A stretch of 64,000 nucleotides of DNA from an uncultured Bacilli bacterium. GTDB lineage: Bacteria; Bacillota_I; Bacilli_A; RF39; UBA660. The notes beneath the pieces are model-generated. The model worked only from the letters and a program-made list of their open reading frames with translations, was not told the DNA's origin and did no database searches. The translations under genes were made by a program, and so were the position numbers. The stretch is taken from NCBI GenBank assembly GCA_934098705.1, contig CAKOPC010000003.1:62001-126000 (forward strand), written 5' to 3'. Positions 16,765-25,784 of the stretch are shown here, in pieces (within the stretch, counting starts at the first letter, position 1; the number at the start of each line of letters is the position of its first letter).

Positions 16765-16788
16765 ATTTGATAACATTAAGCAATATAA

Positions 16789-16817
16789 ATATTACTATAA
16801 AAATTTCATTTTGTCTA
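16789..16817 (-). promoter_or_regulatory. Promoter of the tRNA cluster
   Basis: On the minus strand: TAGACA, 17 bases, TAATAT, about 25 bases upstream of tRNA-Ile. Confidence 0.5.
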
Positions 16818-16871
16818 TAGAAAATTTAAAATTTTTTTATTTTTTTGCAATTTTTTTTAAAATTTAGCATT

Positions 16872-17882
16872 TTAATTTAAAATTTCACTAGATTTTCCAT
16901 TTAATTCTAAGGTACTTATTCTACCTAACTTATAACAAAAGTATCCCGCAGTTGCTATCATAGTGGCATTATCAGTACAATATTTCATACTTGGATAAGA
17001 AAAACTATAATTATACTGCTTTTGCATATTGGAAAAGGCCTCTCTTATACTAGTGTTAGCTGCTACACCACCTGCTAATATAAGATTATGACAGTTATAC
17101 TCTTTTAATGCCTTAATTGTTTTATATAATAATTCCTTTACAACAGCATTTGTGAAAGAACAGCATAAGTCTTCTTTATTAATTTCATTACCTCTTTGAG
17201 TTTCATTATGATGTAAATTTATAACAGCACTTTTAAGGCCACTGAAACTAAAGTTATAAGTATCATCACATTTTGGAACTGGTAAATTATATGTATCTTT
17301 ACCTAAATGTGATAATTTATCAATCATAGGTCCTCCAGGATATGGTATTCCAACAACTCTTGCTACTTTATCAAAACACTCTCCCACAGCGTCATCTAGT
17401 GTTTCTCCAACTATTTTGAAATCATAATGATTTTTCATATAAACAAGGTTAGTATGTCCCCCACTTATAACTAAACACATAAGAGGAAAAGTCATTTCTT
17501 TTTCAATATTATTAGCATAAATATGTCCTGCAATATGGTGTACTTTAATAAGAGGTTTATCAAAGAGGTATGATAGTGTTTTAGCAGCTTCTAACCCAAC
17601 AAGTAATGATCCAATAAGTCCTGGTCCATAAGTAACAGCAATAGCTGTTATCATATCCATTGTCATATTTGCTTTTTCTAGGCATTTTTCGATAACAACA
17701 GTTATATCTTTTACATGATTTCTACTTGCAATTTCTGGTACTACCCCACCATATAAACAGTGAATATCAATTTGACTTAAGATAATAGTTGCTATTTCTT
17801 CTTTACCATTTTTAACAATAGAACAACTGGTTTCATCACAACTTGATTCAATTCCTAAAATATATACATCTTTTTCTTTCAT
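16872..17882 (-). CDS. tsaD: tRNA N6-adenosine threonylcarbamoyltransferase TsaD
   Basis: TsaD transfers the threonylcarbamoyl group to A37 of ANN-reading tRNAs, working with TsaB and TsaE. At 336 residues it is full length. Family marks: GIESSCDETS at the N-terminus, the metal-binding HHIAGHIYAN (HxxxH), SGGHTNLVYM, DDAVGECFDK, and the AGGVAANTSIR nucleotide site near residue 268. The ATG overlaps the stop of rimI by four bases, and the operon is tsaE-tsaB-rimI-tsaD. Its tRNA substrates Ile, Asn and Thr lie immediately downstream. Confidence 0.97.
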   Translation of the reverse strand: MKEKDVYILGIESSCDETSCSIVKNGKEEIATIILSQIDIHCLYGGVVPEIASRNHVKDITVVIEKCLEKANMTMDMITAIAVTYGPGLIGSLLVGLEAAKTLSYLFDKPLIKVHHIAGHIYANNIEKEMTFPLMCLVISGGHTNLVYMKNHYDFKIVGETLDDAVGECFDKVARVVGIPYPGGPMIDKLSHLGKDTYNLPVPKCDDTYNFSFSGLKSAVINLHHNETQRGNEINKEDLCCSFTNAVVKELLYKTIKALKEYNCHNLILAGGVAANTSIREAFSNMQKQYNYSFSYPSMKYCTDNATMIATAGYFCYKLGRISTLELNGKSSEILN

Positions 17883-18253
17883 ATTATCAACTCCATTAAA
17901 ATACCATCTACACCATCATAATATTTTTTTCTTATAGCAACCTCTTTAAATCCAACTTTTTTATAAAGTTTTATTGCATATGTATTTTCTTTATTTACTT
18001 CTAAGGTAATATTAACACATTTTTGCTTTTTTAACATTTCTATAACATAGTTTATAAGTTTTGTTCCAATTTTTTGATTTCTCATTGCGGTATCTACAAA
18101 TATATATATAATTTCACATCTATCATATATAATATCAATAACAATATATCCATATATTTTACTATTTTCTTCATATACATAATATTTTCTATATGGACTT
18201 TGTGTGTCTTTAAAAAGTTCTTTTATTTCAAAACTTTGCACTTCTTTTATCAT
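17879..18253 (-). CDS. rimI: RimI-like GNAT N-acetyltransferase
   Basis: 124 residues with the GNAT core: the acetyl-CoA loop region RNQKIGTKLINYVIEMLKK (a Q-x-x-G-x-K variant of Q/R-x-x-G-x-A) and LEVNKENTYAIKLYKKVGF at the C-terminus. RimI acetylates the N-terminus of ribosomal protein S18, although specificity can be broader. It is slightly shorter than the usual ~150 residues. Four-base overlaps on both sides tie it to tsaB and tsaD, the classical arrangement. Confidence 0.88.
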   Translation of the reverse strand: MIKEVQSFEIKELFKDTQSPYRKYYVYEENSKIYGYIVIDIIYDRCEIIYIFVDTAMRNQKIGTKLINYVIEMLKKQKCVNITLEVNKENTYAIKLYKKVGFKEVAIRKKYYDGVDGILMELII

Positions 18254-18876
18254 TTTTTTAAGTTTTCCTCAGCTTCTGTTTTCTTTAAGTAATTAGGTAT
18301 TAGAGTATGAGGAGATACTTCATCAAATTTTATGTGTTTAAATAGATTTTCTATATTTGGTTTATATATAATGCTTTCTATACCTTCTACTTTACTTGTT
18401 GTAACAAATTTATATGGTTTATTTAAAGTATCTAACTTTTCTTTCAAATCTTCATATTTTATATAAGTATCCTTTAATACTTCATTATATTCTTCATCAT
18501 ATATTCCTGCGAAAAAGTATCCTCTTCTTGCATCTATTATAGGTACAATATAGGTATTTTTTAAAGATATAGTTGTTGCAAGGGTTCTAAGTGATGATAC
18601 GCTATATAAATTTTTATGTAGTCCCCAAGCATAAGTTTTTGCTATTGTTACCCCAACTCTTAATCCTGTGTATGAGCCTGGTCCTGTTACAACTATTATG
18701 TTTGATACATCATTTGGTTTAAGATTTAGACTATCCATCATTATTTTTATTTTATTTAATGTTTCTTTAGACATATCTTTATCTAAATATTCATATAAAC
18801 TTTTTAATTCTTTACCATCTTTTAATATAGCAAGTGTTAAGTATGATGATGATGTATCTAAAAAAAGGCTTATCAT
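18250..18876 (-). CDS. tsaB: tRNA threonylcarbamoyladenosine protein TsaB
   Basis: TsaB is the catalytically inactive partner that forms a heterodimer with TsaD for t6A formation. About 208 residues with the ASKHA-fold opening MISLFLDTSSSYLTLAI and the family block VVTGPGSYTGLRVGVTIAKTYAW. A frame also opens at 18891, but ATG at 18876 has the GAGG ribosome site at proper spacing and overlaps the tsaE stop by four bases (ATGA), so it is the start. Confidence 0.94.
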   Translation of the reverse strand: MISLFLDTSSSYLTLAILKDGKELKSLYEYLDKDMSKETLNKIKIMMDSLNLKPNDVSNIIVVTGPGSYTGLRVGVTIAKTYAWGLHKNLYSVSSLRTLATTISLKNTYIVPIIDARRGYFFAGIYDEEYNEVLKDTYIKYEDLKEKLDTLNKPYKFVTTSKVEGIESIIYKPNIENLFKHIKFDEVSPHTLIPNYLKKTEAEENLKK

Positions 18877-19325
18877 AAGACAGCCTCGCATAATTCTTCA
18901 TATATTTTACCAATAGGTCTAATTACAAATAATCTTTTATCTTCATCAATTATTTTTATAGTTATGTCAAGTCTTTCTTCTGGTAATTCATCCTTTATTA
19001 AATCAGCCCACTCTATAATTGTTACACCTTTTTTTACGAAGTATTCATCAAAGTTTACTTCAACGTTTCCTTCGTCTAATCTATAAACATCCATATGGAA
19101 AAATGGCATTTCTCCACTGTAATACTCTTTTACTATTGTAAAGGTTGGGCTTGTTATTACTTCATCTATTCCAAGAGAAAGGGCGAAACCTTTTGCAAAT
19201 ACTGTTTTTCCACTTCCTAAATCTCCATTTAAACATATAACCATATTAGGAAATTTTTCTGATTCAAAATTTTGTGCTAAAAGCTCTGTTTCACTTTCAT
19301 TATGGGTTGTAATTTTATATTCCAT
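18873..19325 (-). CDS. tsaE: tRNA t6A biosynthesis ATPase TsaE
   Basis: 150 residues. TsaE is the P-loop ATPase that drives turnover of the TsaB-TsaD complex. Walker A GDLGSGKTVFAKG, the SPTFTIVKEY block with the conserved Thr, and HMDVYRLD followed by IIEWAD are all present. It is first in the tsa operon; GGTGATATAA precedes the ATG. A possible -10 (TACAAT) lies just upstream, close behind the terminator of the preceding gene. Confidence 0.94.
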   Translation of the reverse strand: MEYKITTHNESETELLAQNFESEKFPNMVICLNGDLGSGKTVFAKGFALSLGIDEVITSPTFTIVKEYYSGEMPFFHMDVYRLDEGNVEVNFDEYFVKKGVTIIEWADLIKDELPEERLDITIKIIDEDKRLFVIRPIGKIYEELCEAVL

Positions 19326-19354
19326 TTATATCACCAAAAATATTGTAGCATATT

Positions 19355-19380
19355 AAAAAGGTATTGAAAAGTACCTTTTT
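19355..19380 (-). terminator. Terminator after the DUF308-like gene
   Basis: AAAAAGGTA (19355-19363) pairs perfectly with TACCTTTTT (19372-19380), with T runs on the minus strand. Confidence 0.65.
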
Positions 19381-19401
19381 AGTTTTTTTTAATTTTTTTT
19401 G

Positions 19402-19935
19402 TTATTTAATTTTTACTTTGTAAACATTTTTATTTTGGTAAGTTGTTATTATCATATAAATTCCTGCTGCTATAAGGATAAGACCTACTACAGAACCTAC
19501 AAATATAATTGTTATTATAGGAGTTGTAAGACATAGAATGCCTAAAACTAATATTACTATATTTTTTATTAAGTCCTTTATATCTTTACCTTTGGTTTTA
19601 CTATTTAAATTTAAATAAAGGGCAATATTTGATAGTGATGTTATAATAAGCCATGCTCCTATTATTTTAGGTACAATATTTACTGCTGATGATTTATTTA
19701 GCATTAGTATTAGTCCAAAAAGAGCTGTTAAACCTCCGCTTAAAAAGTAGCTTTCTGGCATAAGCATACTAAGACTACTTGTTATACTTACTAATACTTT
19801 TGATATACCAACAATAAGCATTATTAAGCCAACATAAAATATCAAATTTTGAAATGTCATATTTGGTTTAATAACAAGATATATTCCTCCTATAATTAAT
19901 AAAATAGCAATTATATAATTTTTATAATTTTTCAT
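19402..19935 (-). CDS. HdeD/DUF308-like membrane protein
   Basis: 177 residues with six membrane segments in three hairpins, such as NYIIAILLIIGGIYLVI and LIFYVGLIMLIVGISKV. The repeated G-x-x-x-L/I helices spaced about 30 residues apart are typical of the DUF308 (HdeD) family. Its function is unsettled; E. coli HdeD is linked to acid resistance. The start overlaps the stop of the upstream gene by one base (TAATG). It is last in a five-gene operon of envelope proteins beginning at 22430. Confidence 0.7.
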   Translation of the reverse strand: MKNYKNYIIAILLIIGGIYLVIKPNMTFQNLIFYVGLIMLIVGISKVLVSITSSLSMLMPESYFLSGGLTALFGLILMLNKSSAVNIVPKIIGAWLIITSLSNIALYLNLNSKTKGKDIKDLIKNIVILVLGILCLTTPIITIIFVGSVVGLILIAAGIYMIITTYQNKNVYKVKIK

Positions 19936-20408
19936 TATTTCTCTCCTTTTTTATATATTTTTAATATTAAATGTTCAAATATTTGTGATACTATAAAACT
20001 TATTAATAGTAAAATTATTATATTTAGTGTAATATTAATAGGTTTTGATATACCTTTTATCATAAAAAAGATGTCTTTATCAATAAACAAGTACCCTATT
20101 ACATCAAGTATAGTAAAGGTTATACTAAAGATAAGTGATCTTTTTAAGATAATTTTATTTACTTCTTTGCTTTCTTTATCTAAACTTTTTTTGTTTACAA
20201 AGTTATCAAAAAATTTTTTATCTTTTATAAGTTTGTATCCTAAATATAATATACATATAATAAATAGAATTGTTGTCAGGTTATTTATACTATTAAAGTC
20301 TTTTGTTTCTATAAGCTTATATATTATAGCTATTATAAGTGGTATAGTAACTATTAAAAAGATACAGGTTGTTACAAAAAAGTTTTTATCAAATTTTTTA
20401 TTTTTCAT
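19935..20408 (-). CDS. Small integral membrane protein
   Basis: 157 residues with four predicted membrane segments in two pairs, separated by a charged KKFFDNFVNKKSLDKESKE loop. I recognise no family. The start overlaps the upstream lipoprotein gene by four bases and the stop overlaps the next start, so it is translationally coupled on both sides. Confidence 0.6.
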   Translation of the reverse strand: MKNKKFDKNFFVTTCIFLIVTIPLIIAIIYKLIETKDFNSINNLTTILFIICILYLGYKLIKDKKFFDNFVNKKSLDKESKEVNKIILKRSLIFSITFTILDVIGYLFIDKDIFFMIKGISKPINITLNIIILLLISFIVSQIFEHLILKIYKKGEK

Positions 20409-20812
20409 TTTAGTGTTTCATCTTCCTCCCATATTTTATCTTGTGATTTAGAATTATATACTTTATATGTATAGGTATTATTATTTGGAGTAAACACGGC
20501 GTATACATCTTTTGTATCAGGTTCCCCAAATGGTATTATAGTATCACTATTTTTGGTATAGGACAGTGTACATTTAAAGATATAATTTGTTTTATATTTT
20601 TCTTTAAATTTACAGTTTACATCTTTTATTTCGTGTATTTCTTCAACACTTCTTCTTACCTTTCCTAAATCTAAATCTTCTTCCTTATAGTTGAACCAGT
20701 TATCTATAACCATTTCCCCATATTTATAATTTTTATAGGCATCTACAAAACATCCTGTTAAAAAAAATGGTAAAATAGATAGTAAGATAATTTTTTTTAT
20801 ATTTTGTTTCAT
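20405..20812 (-). CDS. Lipoprotein of unknown function
   Basis: 135 residues. A type II signal peptide (MKQNIKKIILLSILPFFLTGC) ends in the lipobox LTGC at residues 18-21, so the mature protein would be lipid-anchored at Cys21. The rest is about 115 residues with two further cysteines (CKF and CTLSY) and a beta-rich pattern. No known domain is recognised. AGGTGAT precedes the ATG. It is the third gene of the operon. Confidence 0.7.
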   Translation of the reverse strand: MKQNIKKIILLSILPFFLTGCFVDAYKNYKYGEMVIDNWFNYKEEDLDLGKVRRSVEEIHEIKDVNCKFKEKYKTNYIFKCTLSYTKNSDTIIPFGEPDTKDVYAVFTPNNNTYTYKVYNSKSQDKIWEEDETLK

Positions 20813-20818
20813 TTATAA

Positions 20819-21457
20819 TCACCTTCTTATTCTTGTTATATTAGTTTGTTTGTTTTCTTTTATAATTTCAAAACTTGTTATATATATTGTTTTAATAATT
20901 TTATCTTGTAATATTTCTTCATTTATAATAAAGCTTGCATCTTTTAATTTTATTTCATACTCTTTATAGGGAAATAACTTTTTATAAGATTTGTCATCAA
21001 TTATTATTATATCATTTATTTTACCATCACTATATATATTATTTTGAGATACAAAGTTTATATAGTTTTGTTTTGATTCATATTCTTTAAAGAAGTAGTT
21101 GTCTATATTTTTTAAAATAATTATATTTTGAATACCATATTCTTTCATTTTGATAAAATTATCTATAATTATATCAATATCTTTTATGTTATTATCTATA
21201 AAGGTTATAAAACTTATAAATGTGTCATCTGTTATATCACTATGTTCTTTTATAGTTCTTAGATAGTCAATCACTTTTTTATTATTTCCTTTATTATATA
21301 TAAAATTATAAATATCAAAGGAGTTAAATATATATTCATTAAACTCCTCTTCTTTACTTTTATATTTTAAATATTTAAAACTTTCTATAAGTTCAAATAT
21401 TTGTTTTGTGCCATTCATCTTTATGAATTTTAATATTTCTAAATAAAATGATACCAT
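20819..21457 (-). CDS. Unknown cytosolic protein
   Basis: 212 residues, no signal peptide or membrane segment. It is rich in Ile, Asn, Lys and Tyr, with a helical N-terminal half and alternating hydrophobic strands towards the C-terminus (ASFIINEEIL, TIYITSFEII). I recognise no domain. The ATG follows GGGGGAAAATAAT. It sits between two membrane-protein genes in the same operon, which suggests a cytosolic partner, though that is only context. Confidence 0.55.
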   Translation of the reverse strand: MVSFYLEILKFIKMNGTKQIFELIESFKYLKYKSKEEEFNEYIFNSFDIYNFIYNKGNNKKVIDYLRTIKEHSDITDDTFISFITFIDNNIKDIDIIIDNFIKMKEYGIQNIIILKNIDNYFFKEYESKQNYINFVSQNNIYSDGKINDIIIIDDKSYKKLFPYKEYEIKLKDASFIINEEILQDKIIKTIYITSFEIIKENKQTNITRIRR

Positions 21458-21491
21458 ATTATTTTCCCCCAGTTACTTATTACAAAAAGTA

Positions 21492-22430
21492 TTATTTAAA
21501 TATTTTATCTTTAAAATTTTGATTTATGTTATCTAAAGTGTCATCTTCTAAAAATTCTTCTTCTTTATAAAAGATATGCTCTAATATTTTATATATTATA
21601 AATAATATAGTTCCTATTATAAGTATTAAAAGGCCATACTTTAATACCTGACTTAGAATCTCATTACTAAACTTTCTTATTATATTTTCCATAATACCTG
21701 GTGTTTTAAAAATATATGTTATAAAAAACTTACCTATTAAAAACATTATTATATAAATAAATCCTACAACAAGGTTTACTGTACTTATAAATTTTAATGG
21801 TTTATATAAAGACCATGTAAAGAATATAAGTAGTATTAGAAATATTGCTATAATTATTAAAGAATATTTATAAAAGTTATCTCCAAATAAGGTATTAATT
21901 ATAGTTATATAAAATGGGTTTAAATATTCTTTATAATCTATATAACTTTCATTTAATAATATTAAAATTTCATCTACTTTTTCATCTATTAAATCATCAT
22001 TTATATTATTATTTATATATAATTTAATATCTTGTTTTGATACCATATTATATATATCACTTCTTTTATATGTCTTTTTGTTTTCACCTTTTAATAAGTA
22101 GTCGTAATAATATTTAATATAAGTTGTTAAGAATTTTTCTATTGTTTTATCTTTTTCTATCTTTTCTACAATAGTCTTATTTATATTATTTTCATCACAT
22201 ATTATATATAAGGCTTCTTTTAAAGTTTTATTGGTGTTTCTTTCATCATCTAAAATATCATTTGCTTTAATATTATATATGTCAAGTTTTATAATATTTT
22301 GGGTTAATACCTCTTCTTTAAAGTTCCATCTTATAAATGATGTAATAGTAAATACTAATAAGAATATAAAAAATAAGATAGATAGAAGAAATGATAGTAA
22401 TAAGCCGAAACTTTTTATAATGCTTTTCAT
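21492..22430 (-). CDS. Membrane protein with extracytoplasmic loop
   Basis: 312 residues. One N-terminal membrane segment (about 8-32), a hydrophilic region of about 150 residues, three membrane segments between about 185 and 290, then an acidic tail (EEEFLEDDTLDN). The loop is predicted to face outward. No family is recognised. It is the first gene of the operon running to 19402; GGGAGTTG precedes the ATG. Confidence 0.6.
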   Translation of the reverse strand: MKSIIKSFGLLLSFLLSILFFIFLLVFTITSFIRWNFKEEVLTQNIIKLDIYNIKANDILDDERNTNKTLKEALYIICDENNINKTIVEKIEKDKTIEKFLTTYIKYYYDYLLKGENKKTYKRSDIYNMVSKQDIKLYINNNINDDLIDEKVDEILILLNESYIDYKEYLNPFYITIINTLFGDNFYKYSLIIIAIFLILLIFFTWSLYKPLKFISTVNLVVGFIYIIMFLIGKFFITYIFKTPGIMENIIRKFSNEILSQVLKYGLLILIIGTILFIIYKILEHIFYKEEEFLEDDTLDNINQNFKDKIFK

Positions 22431-22503
22431 AATAATACAACTCCCTAACTAAATTTTATCATAAATACCCTTTATACACAAGAAAAAAACTACTTTGTAT
22501 GTA

Positions 22504-22529
22504 ATAAAAAAAGTGCAAATATTGCACTT
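22504..22529 (-). terminator. Terminator after the M23 peptidase gene
   Basis: AAGTGCAA (22511-22518) pairs with TTGCACTT (22522-22529) with a 3-base loop, followed on the minus strand by seven T. It overlaps the stop codon. Confidence 0.7.
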
Positions 22530-23406
22530 AATAATACACTACTTCTCCTTTTTTTAAGTAGATGTAGTAATAATCATCTTTGGTTGCTACAAATTTTTTA
22601 AGGTTTTTAACGTCTGTTTCTTCTTTATCCTTATCCTTGTCTTTATCTTCACTTGTTTTAGAATCATCAGTATCTTGTTTTATATTATAGACTTTAAGGG
22701 TATCTTTAACATCTGCAACCCACATATCATTATCTATTTTATACCAAGTATAACCATCTTCATCATATGTTTCTAAGGTGTTATATATGCCGTAGTCAAT
22801 ATAGCCATATACACTTGCTTTTAAGTTATGGTATTTTCTACATCTTAAGCTTTCTCCTACTACCTCTATTTGATTTTTACTTTCATCTCTTTTTACTATT
22901 TTTTCGGTACCCACTACTTTTATAATACTTGATACGTCATCTTTTGATACTTCTTGATTTTGAAACAAATAACAGTAATCAAGTGGATTTTTAGCATATT
23001 TACTTCTATCTGCATAGTGATATTTATATCCTAAAGGGCATACCCAGTATTCAAAATGAAGGTGGTAACCAGTTGAATACCCTGTTGTTCCCATATATCC
23101 TACTACTTCTCCCCTTTTTACTTTATCCCCTATATTTAATGATGGTTTTTCTTTTAAATGTAAAAATCTATAAATAATTGTTTTATCATCCTTATCATAG
23201 GTAAGCACTAGATAGTTTCCTAAGTTATCATCATATTCATTATAGACAACTTTTGAATCATAAATAGCATATACTTTTTCTCCTTGATATTTGTGCCAAC
23301 CAAGGTCTACGCCGTAGTGGTATGATGATGTATATGTTATAGGGTCTTTTCTTTCTCCAAAAGGGTCTGTTATTCCAATAAAATCAAGTGGTAATCTTTC
23401 ATACAT
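22528..23406 (-). CDS. M23-family (LytM) peptidase with SH3-like domain
   Basis: M23 enzymes are zinc endopeptidases that cut peptidoglycan cross-bridges. This 292-residue protein has the first ligand block HYGVDLGW and the HLHFEYWV motif, with GDKVKRGEVVGYMGTTG between. The C-terminal part (about 180-240: LRCRKYHNLKAS, then YTWYKIDNDMWVAD) looks like a bacterial SH3 domain, which usually binds cell wall. A lysine-rich stretch and short tail follow. There is no signal peptide, so export must be non-classical or it acts on lysis. A GTG at 23415 lies within the GGGGGGTG ribosome site; ATG at 23406 is the proper start. Confidence 0.85.
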   Translation of the reverse strand: MYERLPLDFIGITDPFGERKDPITYTSSYHYGVDLGWHKYQGEKVYAIYDSKVVYNEYDDNLGNYLVLTYDKDDKTIIYRFLHLKEKPSLNIGDKVKRGEVVGYMGTTGYSTGYHLHFEYWVCPLGYKYHYADRSKYAKNPLDYCYLFQNQEVSKDDVSSIIKVVGTEKIVKRDESKNQIEVVGESLRCRKYHNLKASVYGYIDYGIYNTLETYDEDGYTWYKIDNDMWVADVKDTLKVYNIKQDTDDSKTSEDKDKDKDKEETDVKNLKKFVATKDDYYYIYLKKGEVVYY

Positions 23407-23465
23407 AACTTTCACCCCCCTAAAATATTATATGAATAAAAAATAAAAGGGCTTATTTGTAAACC

Positions 23466-24455
23466 CTAATCTATTTTCAATTTAATTCTAAATTTTGGAG
23501 ATGGTTTTTGTACTGGATTTATTTCATCTATTGTTTCAATGATTTTACCATCTTCTGTTAACTTTTGTTTTTCTTCTTCATATCTTGATAGTTCTTCTTC
23601 GTATTTTTTCATTTCTTCAGGATGATAATATAAAAGATAGGCTTCTTTTATGTCATTTGGAATTTCGTATACTACGCTTCCATCTTTGGTTGCTCCAACA
23701 ACTAACTCACCACTATAAAGGGCTGTTGCCGCATCAACGGGACTTATTACTCTATTTATCTCTCCATCTTTAGTAAGAAGGGTAAAATATTGTCCACTAT
23801 AATAGTATTTATTATTTGAATTATTAGAAATTGATAATTTTACTATAATAAAAGTATTATCTTTTTTAGGCTTTTTATAAGCTGTCCCTTGTGATTTTTC
23901 TATTTTATCCTGTACTTTAAAACTTATATGTTTAAAGGTTACAATATCAAGTGGCTTAAAAGTTACATCTTCTATTTTTTCATCACCATATACTACATTT
24001 CCATTATCTTTTAATTTTTCATAGCCTTTAATAAATAAAAATAATACAAGTAATACTATAACAAAAATGGTTACAATGTTTAATATTTTTTTATTTCTTA
24101 ATCTTTTTTTATTATCATAAATTATTTGAACTTTTGTTTCACTATTTGCATCTTTTCTTTTTGATTCAAGAATATTAAAATCTTCCAAAATATCTTCATC
24201 TTTTAATTCTTCTTCATAATCTGTTAAATCTAATATTTCTGTTTCATCTAGTACTTGTTTTTCTGTTTTTTCTATTTTTTCTTGCTTTACTTTTTTTACT
24301 TTAATATCATTATTTTTATTTTTTACAACAGCACTATTTTTATTATTTTTACTTTGTTTACTTTTTGGTTTTACCTTAGATATATCTGTTCCACAATATT
24401 TACATATTTTCATATTATTAGGAACTTGTTTTTTACATTTTCTACAAGTTTTCAT
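23466..24455 (-). CDS. Zinc-ribbon membrane protein with DUF4352-like domain
   Basis: 329 residues. An N-terminal zinc ribbon (CRKCKKQVPNNMKICKYCG), a long lysine-rich cytosolic linker, one membrane segment (about 120-140) and an extracellular beta domain (IVKLSISNNSNNKYYYSGQY, then FTLLTKDGE) like DUF4352. It ends with a charged coiled segment and PSPKFRIKLKID. Such zinc-ribbon membrane proteins are common in Firmicutes and their role is unknown. GGGAGACG precedes the ATG. Terminal EE/KK-rich segments suggest protein contacts. Confidence 0.7.
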   Translation of the reverse strand: MKTCRKCKKQVPNNMKICKYCGTDISKVKPKSKQSKNNKNSAVVKNKNNDIKVKKVKQEKIEKTEKQVLDETEILDLTDYEEELKDEDILEDFNILESKRKDANSETKVQIIYDNKKRLRNKKILNIVTIFVIVLLVLFLFIKGYEKLKDNGNVVYGDEKIEDVTFKPLDIVTFKHISFKVQDKIEKSQGTAYKKPKKDNTFIIVKLSISNNSNNKYYYSGQYFTLLTKDGEINRVISPVDAATALYSGELVVGATKDGSVVYEIPNDIKEAYLLYYHPEEMKKYEEELSRYEEEKQKLTEDGKIIETIDEINPVQKPSPKFRIKLKID

Positions 24456-24594
24456 AAAAGCGTCTCCCTTCTAAATTTATTTAAATCTATTATAAATATA
24501 TTATTTGTTAACTATTTTTAGTATACCATATTTATATGTAAAAAAGTATAAAAATTGTAAAAAAAATAATGCAGTAAGATTTTTTTACAGAGCA

Positions 24595-24620
24595 AAATAA
24601 AACCCTTTATAAAAAAGGGA
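24595..24620 (-). terminator. Terminator after tRNA-Ser
   Basis: CCCTTT pairs with AAAGGG around a 5-base loop (24603-24619), followed on the minus strand by TTTTATTTT. Confidence 0.65.
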
Positions 24621-24636
24621 TTTAATTATTAATAAA

Positions 24637-24727
24637 TGGCGGAGTGGGAGGGATTTGAACCCTCGCAGCAGTTACCCACTCTACATCCTTAGCAGGGACG
24701 CCTCTTCAGCCTCTTGAGTACCACTCC
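24637..24727 (-). tRNA. tRNA-Ser (GCT)
   Basis: 91 bases with encoded CCA. The acceptor GGAGTGG pairs with CCACTCC; anticodon loop CTGCTAA in stem CGTCC/GGATG gives anticodon GCT. The long variable arm is typical of class II serine tRNAs. Confidence 0.93.
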
Positions 24728-24758
24728 AAGAAATGTTTTTTAATAAAAACGTAACTAT

Positions 24759-24787
24759 ATTATATGATATATATAAATTTTTAGCAA
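24759..24787 (-). promoter_or_regulatory. Promoter of tRNA-Ser
   Basis: On the minus strand: TTGCTA, exactly 17 bases, TATAAT, ending about 30 bases upstream of the tRNA. Confidence 0.6.
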
Positions 24788-24795
24788 GTATTTTT

Positions 24796-25644
24796 TTAAC
24801 ATTTCTTAAAACTTTTTTGTAATTTATAACAATTAAAACAGTTTAACATAAGGCATATAACAGTTAATGGTCCTACTCCCCCTGGAGTTTTTGTTATATA
24901 TTTACATTTTTCATAAACATCATCAAAGTTAACATCACCATATACTTTACCTAAAACTCTAGAAATGCCAACATCTATTATAATAGCGTCCTCTTTTATC
25001 ATTTCTTTATTTAAGAAATCCTTTTTACCAACTGCTACAACTACAATATCACTATTTTTAGTAAAGTTATCTAACATTTTAGTTTTACTATGACATATTG
25101 TTACTGTGGCATTTTTATCTAACATAAGTTTAAATAATGGAATACCTACTAAAGTACTTCTGCCTATTATAGTTATATTTTTACCTAATACATCTATATT
25201 ATAATAGTCTAAAAGTTTAGTAATTCCTAAAGCAGTACATGGAATTATACCTTTTTCATTATTATATAATTTTCCTATATTAATACTTGTTAGACCATCT
25301 ACATCTTTTAATGGAGATATAGTATTTACTATTTTCTTTACATCTAAATTTTCTGGAAGTGGTAACTGAAGTAAGATACCTGTTACCTTATCATCATTAT
25401 TTAATTCTTGTATTTTATTTATTAAATCATCTTCTTTTACATCTTCATCATATTTTATTAATAATGAATTTATACCAATTTCTTTGCAAAGATTTATTTT
25501 TTTGGATACATATATATTTGAAGCTTCATTATTTCCAACTTGTAATACTGCAAGTGTTAAAGTATCATCTATATTTTTTATATCATTTATTAATTCTTCT
25601 TTTATTTTACTACTTACAAGTTTACCATCTAATATTTTATCCAT
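24796..25644 (-). CDS. folD: Bifunctional methylene-THF dehydrogenase/cyclohydrolase FolD
   Basis: FolD interconverts methylene-, methenyl- and formyl-tetrahydrofolate. At 282 residues it is full length. Signatures: SNIYVSKKINLCKEIG (catalytic Lys), VTGILLQLPLPENLD, the NADP-binding ITIIGRSTLVGIPLFKLML (a variant of GRSxxVGxP) and the C-terminal TPGGVGPLTVICLM. GGGGATACCT precedes the ATG. It stands as a single gene between tRNA-Ser and the divergent glycosyltransferase. Confidence 0.95.
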   Translation of the reverse strand: MDKILDGKLVSSKIKEELINDIKNIDDTLTLAVLQVGNNEASNIYVSKKINLCKEIGINSLLIKYDEDVKEDDLINKIQELNNDDKVTGILLQLPLPENLDVKKIVNTISPLKDVDGLTSINIGKLYNNEKGIIPCTALGITKLLDYYNIDVLGKNITIIGRSTLVGIPLFKLMLDKNATVTICHSKTKMLDNFTKNSDIVVVAVGKKDFLNKEMIKEDAIIIDVGISRVLGKVYGDVNFDDVYEKCKYITKTPGGVGPLTVICLMLNCFNCYKLQKSFKKC

Positions 25645-25784
25645 AGGTATCCCCTGCCTTTCAAGGTATATTATACTATAATTAGTTGATTTTTTAAAGT
25701 ATTAATATAATTTTCTGTTTTTGGGATTTAATAATTTTCTAATCTTTATGTATTTCATATAATACTTTGAAAGGATTAAAAATT

